From: Rhizobiaceae bacterium
GTDB taxonomy: Bacteria > Pseudomonadota > Alphaproteobacteria > Rhizobiales > Rhizobiaceae
Assembly (NCBI GenBank): GCA_029212415.1
Contig: JARGOF010000010.1
Coordinates: 109,011-158,157 of the forward strand
DNA: 49,147 bases
Direction: 5' to 3'
Below the pieces are notes generated by a model. The model saw only the letters and a list, made by a program, of their open reading frames with translations, was not told the origin of the DNA and did not search any database. Shown here piece by piece: positions 36,915 to 45,925 of this stretch (position 1 is its first letter; the number at the start of each line of letters is the position of its first letter). The translations under genes and the position numbers were made by a program.

Positions 36915-36985
36915 GGTTTCCCTAGTTGGTGTTTGGGGCAGGTCCCTGTGACGGGCCTGCTTCTTCGTTTAAGAAAATGTGAGGC

Positions 36986-37579
36986 CTAAATCCGCAATTG
37001 CTCAAGCTCTCTGGCCATGTCTTCAGCCAGATTCAAGATCTCATCTTGCGGTGTTCCCTGATGCAATTCGAACCGCAAAGCCGTGACATTCGCCTGAAAG
37101 CGCCTGGCCAAACGGTTGCTGTCTGCGTCGGCAGGCAACTCGCCCAGGGCTTTGGCCCGGTCAAAGGTGGCAGCAAAATCGCTGCGGATTTGACCAAGAT
37201 ATTCCTGGGTCTTTTGTGCGATCACCGGATCCGTGCTGCGCGTATCCACCAGTGATTTTGTCAACATGCATGCCTGCCGGGCGGTGTCGCCCTGTGACAG
37301 CCGGGCATAGGATCGTAAATGTTCGCCAAGGCCGGCCAGTGGAGAAGATGCCTGTTGCAATTGCGTGCGCAGCCGGGCGCGCGCGGTTTTGAAATAGTGT
37401 TCCAAGGACAATAGATACAGGTTTTCCTTGCTGCAGAATGCCGCATAAATGCTGCCTGGCTTCATATGAAGCGTGGCCTCAAGGTCTTTCAGAGACGTCG
37501 CATGATAGCCCTTGTCCCAGAACAGGGACATGGCGGCATCAAGTGCGATTTCTCGATCATAGGGTGCGGCACGAACCAT
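36986..37579 (-). CDS. TetR/AcrR-family regulator, likely thiol-responsive
   Basis: The 197-residue protein has a TetR helix-turn-helix at residues 8-55: REIALDAAMSLFWDKGYHAT, SLKDLEATLHMKPGSIYAAF and SKENLY. The C-terminal half is an all-helical ligand/dimer domain with RQACMLTKSLVDTR, the position where many TetR proteins have GCLLxN. Only two cysteines are present, Cys49 in the recognition region and Cys104 in the core. Cys104 sits where the redox-sensing NemR has its sensory Cys, by my alignment. The ATG at 37579 lies 4 bases after the frnE stop, so it is co-transcribed with frnE. Palindromes in front of frnE and the AhpD-like gene are the probable operators, implying autoregulation. Confidence 0.9.
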   Translation of the reverse strand: MVRAAPYDREIALDAAMSLFWDKGYHATSLKDLEATLHMKPGSIYAAFCSKENLYLLSLEHYFKTARARLRTQLQQASSPLAGLGEHLRSYARLSQGDTARQACMLTKSLVDTRSTDPVIAQKTQEYLGQIRSDFAATFDRAKALGELPADADSNRLARRFQANVTALRFELHQGTPQDEILNLAEDMARELEQLRI

Positions 37580-37583
37580 TGTC

Positions 37584-38237
37584 TCAGTCCTGCATATCTG
37601 CCAGCTGGTTGAGGATGCTGGTGTAATTGTCGACGCCTTGCGCACCGGTGACAAGGTGGCGGCGGTTGAAAACCATCGCCGGGACGCCCTGAATGCCCTG
37701 GCTCGTCCAGAATTTCTCGGCTTCGCGCACCACCGGTGCAAAACGCTGGTCGGCCAGCACTGCCAGCGCCTCGTCTCTGTCGAGCCCGATTTCGGATGCC
37801 ACATCGGCAAGAACATTGTCATCCGACAGGTTGCGCCCGTTGGTGAAATGGGCGGTGAAAAGCGCCATCTTCAGGTCGTGTTTGCGACCGAAGCCATCCG
37901 CCCAATGCAAAAGCTGATGGGTGTTGAAGGTGTTGTGCATGTGCGAGTCTGCTGAAAAGCGAAAGTCAAAACCGAGCTCGGTTCCAAGCGCTGCCAACTG
38001 AACACGGCTCTGTTCGGATTGTTCGGGCGTCGTGCCGTATTTCTCGGTGATATGCTCGCGCAGGTTCTGGCCTTCAGGTGGCATGGCCGGGTTCAGTTCG
38101 AATGGATGCCAATGCACTTCATGGGCGGTGCCTGTAGCTTCGAGCGCCTTTGCAATCTGGCGGTATCCGACGATACACCAGGGGCAGACCACATCCGACA
38201 CAATGTCGATGCGCAAGGGTTCGGCTTTGCTATTCAT
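37584..38237 (-). CDS. FrnE-like DsbA-family oxidoreductase
   Basis: The 217-residue protein belongs to the cytosolic DsbA-like FrnE/2-hydroxychromene-2-carboxylate isomerase group. It has the redox motif Cys18-Pro-Trp-Cys21 in IDIVSDVVCPWCIVGYRQI, the helical insert typical of the family (HNTFNTHQLLHWADGFGRKH) and the cis-Pro loop GIQGVPAMVFNRRH. There is no signal peptide, so it acts in the cytoplasm, probably on disulfides or as a chaperone-like thiol protein. The ATG at 38237 (MNSKAEPLRI) matches homologues; a longer open frame starts at 38270. It is the first gene of frnE-tetR, and its promoter overlaps a TTGAGY-type palindrome about 107 bases upstream. Confidence 0.92.
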   Translation of the reverse strand: MNSKAEPLRIDIVSDVVCPWCIVGYRQIAKALEATGTAHEVHWHPFELNPAMPPEGQNLREHITEKYGTTPEQSEQSRVQLAALGTELGFDFRFSADSHMHNTFNTHQLLHWADGFGRKHDLKMALFTAHFTNGRNLSDDNVLADVASEIGLDRDEALAVLADQRFAPVVREAEKFWTSQGIQGVPAMVFNRRHLVTGAQGVDNYTSILNQLADMQD

Positions 38238-38343
38238 GATGTCTCCATAGGTGTTCGGCTTGCCTTTCAAGCGCTACAGCGTCAACACGTAAACTGTTTC
38301 CAGGCATACGGGTGAGCCTCTTCATGCCAACCATATGGTGTTT

Positions 38344-38359
38344 TTGAGCGATCACTCAA
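38344..38359 (-). promoter_or_regulatory. TetR operator candidate and promoter of frnE-tetR
   Basis: On the minus strand the site reads TTGAGTGATCGCTCAA, a 16-bp palindrome with one mismatched pair. Its left end can serve as a -35 box, with a TATGGT-like -10 box 18 bases later (near 38331-38336). The same arrangement, including the CTCAAARAYACC bases that follow, is found at the AhpD-like gene. Confidence 0.7.
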
Positions 38360-38448
38360 TGCTTTTCCAAAAAAATACACGAAATTTCAGGTCAAATGAC
38401 AGGGGCAAGCCGCAAGGTCCGAAAGGATGTCCACGCGCAGGGGCTGGA

Positions 38449-38476
38449 TTGCCGGAGTGGTCGCCCACCCCGGCAA
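38449..38476 (-). terminator. Hairpin directly after the AhpD-like gene
   Basis: TTGCCGG-A-GTGG pairs with CCAC-C-CCGGCAA around TCGC, a 12-position stem with a single mismatch, 4 bases past the stop codon. No T run follows on the minus strand, so it may stop transcription weakly or protect the mRNA 3' end. Confidence 0.5.
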
Positions 38477-38480
38477 TTTG

Positions 38481-39050
38481 CTATTCAGCGGCGATGGCTG
38501 ATTTCCTTTGCCAGGCAAACTTTTGGAACACTTGGTCGACAGGGGTTTTTGCAAAGTGGTTGGTGTAGTTGGACATCAGCTTTTGCGCCGCTCCCAGAAT
38601 GATTTCGAGGATGTTGGTTTCAGTAAAGCCGGCGTCGAGAAATGCCTGGGTATCGGCGTCAGACACGAATCCACGGTCACGGAGCATCACCAAAGTGAAT
38701 GTGCGCAGTGCTTCGAGCTTGGCTGTCGGCAGGGGCGTCTCGTCGCGCAGAGCTTCGGTAATGGCATCGTCGACCTTCATCATCTTTGCAATTCCCGTGT
38801 GGGCGGGCACGCAATAGTGGCAGTTGTTTTCGACGTTGATGGTTTGCCAGACAACGGTTTTCTCTTCATCGGTCAGCGTGGTCGCCATGAACTGCTGGTG
38901 GGCAAAATTATAGGCGGCCAGCAAAGGTGGCGCGTCGGCCATTGTGCCATGCAGGCCGGGAATGCGACCGTTGTTTTTAAGCGAGGTTTCCAGAAGTGGC
39001 TTACCGGCTTCGGGGGCGGATTCGATTGTGTGGATCGGGAAGTTTGCCAT
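38481..39050 (-). CDS. AhpD-like carboxymuconolactone decarboxylase family protein
   Basis: The 189-residue all-helical protein has the AhpD-type redox site Cys77-His-Tyr-Cys80 followed by His84, in VENNCHYCVPAHTGIAKM. In AhpD this pair reduces peroxiredoxin and breaks down peroxides. The rest (LTDEEKTVVWQTIN, KLEALRTFTLVMLRDRG, FTETNILEIILGAAQKLMSN) fits uncharacterised CMD-family proteins sometimes linked to TetR regulators. It is not AhpD itself, since no AhpC is next to it. The ATG at 39050 has AAGGA 7 bases upstream. Two TTGAG-type palindromes cover its promoter, the same sites found at frnE-tetR. Confidence 0.9.
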   Translation of the reverse strand: MANFPIHTIESAPEAGKPLLETSLKNNGRIPGLHGTMADAPPLLAAYNFAHQQFMATTLTDEEKTVVWQTINVENNCHYCVPAHTGIAKMMKVDDAITEALRDETPLPTAKLEALRTFTLVMLRDRGFVSDADTQAFLDAGFTETNILEIILGAAQKLMSNYTNHFAKTPVDQVFQKFAWQRKSAIAAE

Positions 39051-39104
39051 GGTGTGTCCTTTCAGGCGCGATTTTCGTGTTCGATGGCACACACATAGGT
39101 ATCT

Positions 39105-39144
39105 TTGAGCGATTGCTCAAATAAATAATTGAGTGATCACTCAA
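39105..39144 (-). promoter_or_regulatory. Double TetR operator and promoter of the AhpD-like gene
   Basis: Two 16-bp palindromes lie 24 bases apart: TTGAGCAATCGCTCAA (minus strand, 39105-39120, one mismatched pair) and the perfect TTGAGTGATCACTCAA (39129-39144). In the proximal site TTGAGC works as a -35 box with TATGTG as -10 box exactly 17 bases further, giving a start about 45 bases before the ATG. Repressor binding here would block RNA polymerase directly. Confidence 0.75.
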
Positions 39145-39539
39145 ACGTGAGGCCGGACACTCTAACGTTGCAAACAGCTGGAGTCTGATTGTGGTCGTAA
39201 CAAAGTTATCAGGACTTGGATCACCACGGACCTGAACAAGCCGAGCAAGAAAGTGCGCGTCAAGGGGCATTGCTGACCAAGCCCGCCGCGCCGGTTCTGG
39301 AAGATTGGCCGGAGGAACCCGCAATGGGAATTGATCGGGTCCTACCCGTCATGTCATCGGCAATGGCCGTTGATTGATTGTTGGGTGACTGGGGCCGATC
39401 TCATATTGAGTCGGATGAGATCGACCACGTTCAGGAAACAGCGCTTTTGCACAAAACGCGCTCAACGCTGAAAACTGAAAACGCGAAATCCTTCAAGCTG
39501 TCCTGAGCCGTGCAGTTTTATGCAATTGCCTGCAGTCCA
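39145..39539. other. Gene-free region between gyrB and the AhpD-like gene
   Basis: No convincing gene lies in these 395 bases. A plus-strand frame is open from 39201 to a TGA at 39375-39377 (59 codons, reading SYQDLDHHGPEQAEQESARQ onward), but it lacks an early start codon and I recognise no family; it may be the decayed end of a gene. An imperfect hairpin AGCGCTTTT-GCAC-AAAACGCGCT around 39438-39460 lies 80-100 bases past the gyrB stop. Confidence 0.35.
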
Positions 39540-42038
<2,499 letters not shown>

Positions 42039-42203
42039 TCACGCGCGCTTTATCTCGGAAATATAGTGATTTTCACAGGGAAATCCAACTTTACGCTAGC
42101 TTTATTCAACGGCGGTGCACAAGCAGCAAATGCCCCAGAGCATGGATTAACCATTGGTCTGCCCCAATCTGCGCCTATATTAAGACCAGAAGAGGTTTCA
42201 GCC

Positions 42204-43574
42204 ATGGATGCATTCGTCGAGCCGTTTACACCGCCCGCCCCAAAGCCGCGCACAAAACCGCCCGGTCGGCTGGAAGCAATCCGCATTGTTCACCGCAATC
42301 CGATCGAATTGTGGGGGGAGCTTGTTTACACCAAACCATGGATTTTCGCGTCTCTGTTCAATGAACGCATGCTGCTTGCCAATGAGCCCGGACTGATCAA
42401 ACATGTTCTGGTCGACAATGCATCAAACTATGAGATGGGAAAAATCAGGCAACTGGTCTTGCGCCCCATCCTGCGCGATGGCCTGCTGACGGCCGAAGGC
42501 GATGTCTGGAAGCGCTCGCGCAAGGCTGTCGCACCGGTTTTCACACCGCGCCACGCACAGGGTTTCGCGCAGCAGATGCTCAAGCGGACCGAAACATTTT
42601 CCAGCCGTTTCAGCGGCAATGGCGATGTTCATGAAATGGCTCAGGAAATGACTGAGCTGACCTATCAGATTCTGGCCGTGACGCTTTTTTCAGACCAGAT
42701 TTCCGCCTCGACCGAAGACTTCGGGCACCGGGTGGAGCGCCTGCTTGAAACCATGGGCAGGGTCGATCCGTTCGACCTGCTCAAGGCGCCGCAATGGCTG
42801 CCGCGACTCAGCCGCATTCGCGGACACCGGGTGCTGGGCTATTTCCGCAAGATCGTATCCGATACGGTTCAGCAGCGCATAGACCTCATGGCAGGCGATC
42901 CGCAGGGCGTGCCTGAGGATTTTCTGACGCTTTTGCTGCGCCAGCAAAAACCCGGCGGCCTGACCCGTGGCGAGGTGGAAGACAATATCATCACATTCAT
43001 CGGCGCCGGCCATGAAACAACGGCCCGGGCGCTGGGCTGGACACTCTACTGCCTGGCCAATGCGCCGCAGGAGCGCGAGCGGGTCGAGATGGAAATTGAT
43101 GCGGTGCTGGCATCCGAACCCGATCCGGTAAAATGGCTTGATCTCATGCCCTATACGCGCGCTGCCTTTGAGGAGGCGATGCGTCTTTATCCGCCGGCGC
43201 CTTCCATCAGCAGGGCGGCCATCAAGGATGATCAGTGGGGGGATGCAAAAATTTCCGCCGGGACGACGGTGTTGGTCATGCCCTGGACATTGCATCGCCA
43301 CAGGCTTTTGTGGCAGCAGCCCGATGCTTTCATGCCGGCGCGTTTTCTTCCCGCCAATCGCGGCACGATCGGGCGGTTTCAGTATTTGCCCTTCGGGGGT
43401 GGCCCGCGTGTATGTATCGGCGCGACCTTTGCGCTGCAGGAGGCCGTGATAGCACTGGGGGTTCTAATGCGCCGTTTTCGCTTCGATTGTACGCAAGATA
43501 CAAACCCATGGCCGGTCCAGAAACTGACGCTTCAACCCGATGGTGGGCTGCCCATGCGTGTAACGGCGCGATGA
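42204..43574 (+). CDS. Cytochrome P450
   Basis: The 456-residue heme monooxygenase has all P450 landmarks: the I-helix oxygen-activation motif TFIGAGHETTARALGW, the K-helix ExxR in FEEAMRLYPPAPSISR, and the heme-binding loop LPFGGGPRVCIGATFALQEA with proximal Cys404. It has no membrane anchor and no fused reductase, and no ferredoxin or ferredoxin reductase gene is nearby, so its redox partners lie elsewhere. The PERF-like region reads FMPARFLP. Substrate cannot be told; overall it resembles bacterial P450s with similarity to fatty acid or terpene hydroxylases. The ATG at 42204 with AGAGG upstream is preferred; the frame is open to 42066 but that part overlaps the promoter region. Confidence 0.93.
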   Translation: MDAFVEPFTPPAPKPRTKPPGRLEAIRIVHRNPIELWGELVYTKPWIFASLFNERMLLANEPGLIKHVLVDNASNYEMGKIRQLVLRPILRDGLLTAEGDVWKRSRKAVAPVFTPRHAQGFAQQMLKRTETFSSRFSGNGDVHEMAQEMTELTYQILAVTLFSDQISASTEDFGHRVERLLETMGRVDPFDLLKAPQWLPRLSRIRGHRVLGYFRKIVSDTVQQRIDLMAGDPQGVPEDFLTLLLRQQKPGGLTRGEVEDNIITFIGAGHETTARALGWTLYCLANAPQERERVEMEIDAVLASEPDPVKWLDLMPYTRAAFEEAMRLYPPAPSISRAAIKDDQWGDAKISAGTTVLVMPWTLHRHRLLWQQPDAFMPARFLPANRGTIGRFQYLPFGGGPRVCIGATFALQEAVIALGVLMRRFRFDCTQDTNPWPVQKLTLQPDGGLPMRVTAR

Positions 43575-43675
43575 GGCCTTGACCCAGGTCCACATGAACT
43601 CAGGCCCACTTGACCCCAAGCCCACGTGACTTCAGGTGAAGACGATGGATTTTGAAGGGATAGGAGAGTGAGTGT

Positions 43676-43846
43676 CTAGCGGGTCTTGTTCTCGACCGAA
43701 CATGTATTGATGCCATAGGCGCTGTTGCAGGCGACATCGCTGCTCTGTCCGGCACCTGGCGCCAGAAAAGCCGCGGCAAGAATGACTGCGCCAGCCAGGA
43801 TGAACGATGAAAAAATCGTTCGGCCCATCACCTTCTGTTCCGTCAT
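43676..43846 (-). CDS. Small membrane or exported protein of 56 residues
   Basis: The protein begins TEQKVMGRTIFSSFILAGAV, continues with LAAAFLAPGAG and ends with a short polar tail containing two cysteines (DVACNSAYGINTCSVENK). The N-terminal Arg followed by about 24 hydrophobic residues is either a signal peptide or one membrane segment; the Ala-Pro-Gly-Ala end would suit signal cleavage. The two Cys could then form a disulfide in the periplasm. GAGGGA lies 5 bases before the ATG at 43846, a strong ribosome-binding site. No known family recognised. It stands alone between the P450 gene (convergent) and a permease gene. Confidence 0.7.
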   Translation of the reverse strand: MTEQKVMGRTIFSSFILAGAVILAAAFLAPGAGQSSDVACNSAYGINTCSVENKTR

Positions 43847-44010
43847 AGTTCCCTCAGTATGTTCTTGTTTTAACGCTGACGATCCCGCCAACAGTCATCT
43901 GTTGCATGATGACGCAGTGGTCATCACGGCAATCTAGCAGCCATTTCCTAATGATTTGTGAGGGCATTTAACAAGTGTCTCGCGCACTTTCAATGTTTCA
44001 TTTGTTAAAA

Positions 44011-44787
44011 TTACAAATACATGCCCAAACCGCGATAAATCATGTCCAGGGCAAGAACAGTCAGCACTATTTTCAGTAATCTGCGGAAAATCCTCTCAGG
44101 CAGGCGGTGCAAAATGTGTGAACCGCACAATGTTCCGACAAACCCGCTCAAGATCATTGCACCTATCAGCGGCAACCAGGGCCAGAAAACAAACCCCACA
44201 ATGGCAAAGCCGATGATTTTGAAGCCGTGCTGGGCGCTCATGATGGCTGCGAGCGTTCCGACCAGAACCTGCCGATTGTTGAAACTGTTGGAAAGCAAGG
44301 CCGCATTGATCGGGCCTGTAGCGCCAAAAAACATGCCAAGGAAAGTGGTGATGGCGCCGATCAGCGCAAAACTGCTGTGCTTGACCGCAGCAAGCCGTTT
44401 GAGCGGTACCCAGACAGACAGGATGACGAACAGGCCAAGACCCGATAGCAGGATGCTGTTTGGCAGGCGAACGGCAATCGCGGCACCGACGGCCGCACCG
44501 ATGAAGGCGCCGATGGAAAATGCGGCAAAGCGGACCCAGTCCACATGGTGGCGCAGCACGCCGGTTCTGCCGATATTGGAGCCAAACTGGACAGCTCCAT
44601 GAACCGGTATCAGCGCGGCGGCCGGCACGACATAAGACATCAAGGCAATCATCACCATGCCGCCGCCGATTCCCGCCGAGGCGGTCAGCAGGGATGTCAG
44701 GGAGCTTGCGGCAATCAGCAATATTGCCTGAAGCGGCGTGACGGCGCCCGGCAGAAGCTGTGCGACAAAGTCAAAAATGCCGCTCAG
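44011..44787 (-). CDS. TauE/SafE-family sulfite exporter-like permease
   Basis: The product is an integral membrane protein of the TauE/SafE (DUF81) family, thought to move sulfite, sulfoacetate or related anions. About seven or eight hydrophobic segments are visible, with family motifs TASAGIGGGMVMIALMSYVV near the start, PVHGAVQFGSNIGRTGVL and IGAFIGAAVGAAIAVRLPN. No ATG or GTG precedes the first conserved segment. A TTG at 44721 would give 236 residues and cut into the first helix. A CTG at 44787, sharing bases with the upstream stop (CTGA) and preceded by AAGGA, gives 258 residues and a complete helix, so I favour it. The start remains uncertain. It is translationally coupled to the reductase gene upstream. 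Confidence 0.85.
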   Translation of the reverse strand: MSGIFDFVAQLLPGAVTPLQAILLIAASSLTSLLTASAGIGGGMVMIALMSYVVPAAALIPVHGAVQFGSNIGRTGVLRHHVDWVRFAAFSIGAFIGAAVGAAIAVRLPNSILLSGLGLFVILSVWVPLKRLAAVKHSSFALIGAITTFLGMFFGATGPINAALLSNSFNNRQVLVGTLAAIMSAQHGFKIIGFAIVGFVFWPWLPLIGAMILSGFVGTLCGSHILHRLPERIFRRLLKIVLTVLALDMIYRGLGMYL

Positions 44788-45761
44788 GCCGGCTGGTCCT
44801 TGGTAAATTGTCCCGCTGGACGAAAGCGAACCAGATAGGATGGCAAAATTGCTTCCAGTGTCGTTGCCTCAATGCCCATCCCTGCAAGGGTGCGGCCTTC
44901 GCTCTGCGCCGCCTCGGACACAAGATTGTCTTCTTGCAGAAGAATGACCTGGTCCTTCGTCAGCGGTGGATCCACCAGAGGTATCAGCGACAGGGCGCTG
45001 CCGAGAAATTTTGCCACAGACCAGGGAACCGAGATCAATACCCGTTTGCGTGCGATGGTCTCCAGCATGAATTCCATGCACTGTTTGAAGCTCAGAACCT
45101 CGGCGCCGCCAAGTTCCCATATTTTTCCGCTCTCGAGCACCCCATCAGCGCTTTTGGCGATGGCTTCGGCAACATCTGCCACATAGACCGGCTGAAACCG
45201 CGTTTCCCCACCGCCAATCAGCGGGAGAAAAGGCGAAAAGCGCGCCATTTCGGCAAATTTGTTGAAAAATTCGTCTTCCGGACCAAAAATGATGGATGGG
45301 CGAATGATGGTTGCATCGGGTAAAATGTGCCGAACCGCATCTTCTCCGAGCCCCTTGGTGCGGGCATATTGCGATTCGCTCTCACTGTCTGCGCCAATGG
45401 CGGAAACATGCGTCAGTGTGACCTTGCGTGCGCGACAGGCTTCTGCAACGGCGCGCGCGCCAAAATCCTGAACATTGTCAAAATTGTTGCGGCCCTTTTC
45501 AAACAACACACCAACCAGATTGATGACATGATCCGACCCATGCACGGCGCGATCCACCGATGCGCGATTGCGCAGGTTTGCCTGAACTGCGGCGATCTGG
45601 CCAACATTGCCCATTGGCTGCAGAAATCCCGCGAGATCGGGACGACGCACCGCCACCCGGATATTGTAACCGCGGCGTGCCAGTGCCCGAACAACATGGC
45701 GACCGACAAATCCGGATCCGCCAAATACTGTTACAAGCTTCGGTACGTTGCTCTTTGTCAT
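44784..45761 (-). CDS. NDUFA9-like NAD(P)-binding protein (extended SDR/NmrA type)
   Basis: The 325-residue protein has an N-terminal Rossmann fold with VTVFGGSGFVGRHVVRALAR and IRVAVRRPD. Then come NLVGVLFEKGRNNFDNVQ, VTLTHVSAIGADSESESQYA and the KGLGEDAVR segment, an extended short-chain-dehydrogenase pattern with a weak catalytic Tyr-x-x-x-Lys (YARTK). This matches the complex I NDUFA9 subunit family of alphaproteobacteria, an accessory protein of NADH dehydrogenase that binds NADPH without clear catalysis. The ATG at 45761 (MTKSNVPKLV) has GGAG 7 bases upstream. Its stop overlaps the permease start. The 164-base spacer to the AsmA-like gene's 3' end carries its promoter. Confidence 0.9.
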   Translation of the reverse strand: MTKSNVPKLVTVFGGSGFVGRHVVRALARRGYNIRVAVRRPDLAGFLQPMGNVGQIAAVQANLRNRASVDRAVHGSDHVINLVGVLFEKGRNNFDNVQDFGARAVAEACRARKVTLTHVSAIGADSESESQYARTKGLGEDAVRHILPDATIIRPSIIFGPEDEFFNKFAEMARFSPFLPLIGGGETRFQPVYVADVAEAIAKSADGVLESGKIWELGGAEVLSFKQCMEFMLETIARKRVLISVPWSVAKFLGSALSLIPLVDPPLTKDQVILLQEDNLVSEAAQSEGRTLAGMGIEATTLEAILPSYLVRFRPAGQFTKDQPA

Positions 45762-45925
45762 GCTCGTCTCCACGATCAATAGGCTTATTTACCGTTACAT
45801 AGCCAAAGTGGCCAACAAGGTGAAGTACCAGATATGCGGCATTTCGCAACTATTGTGTCATTCACACCCTCGCGGTGAAATGATTTGCCTGCAATCGCAC
45901 CAGGCAAGGTGACGCATCGGGCTGC

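Noticed and set aside
36938-36960. Hairpin GCAGG-TCCC/GGG-CCTGC between tetR and yghU as a terminator
   Set aside because: It has a bulge and no T run on the minus strand, so I cannot use it to separate the two genes into different transcripts.
38230-38334. 34-codon open frame in the frnE leader (MVGMKRLTRMPGNS onward) ending across the frnE start, as a regulatory leader peptide
   Set aside because: Its first ATG lies within the predicted -10 box, so it would not be transcribed from that promoter, and no ribosome-binding site precedes it. A shorter version from the internal ATG cannot be excluded.
43575-43675. Imperfect repeats of CCCACNTGAC type after the P450 gene
   Set aside because: Units are too diverged and unevenly spaced to call a tandem array; noted only as low-complexity sequence.
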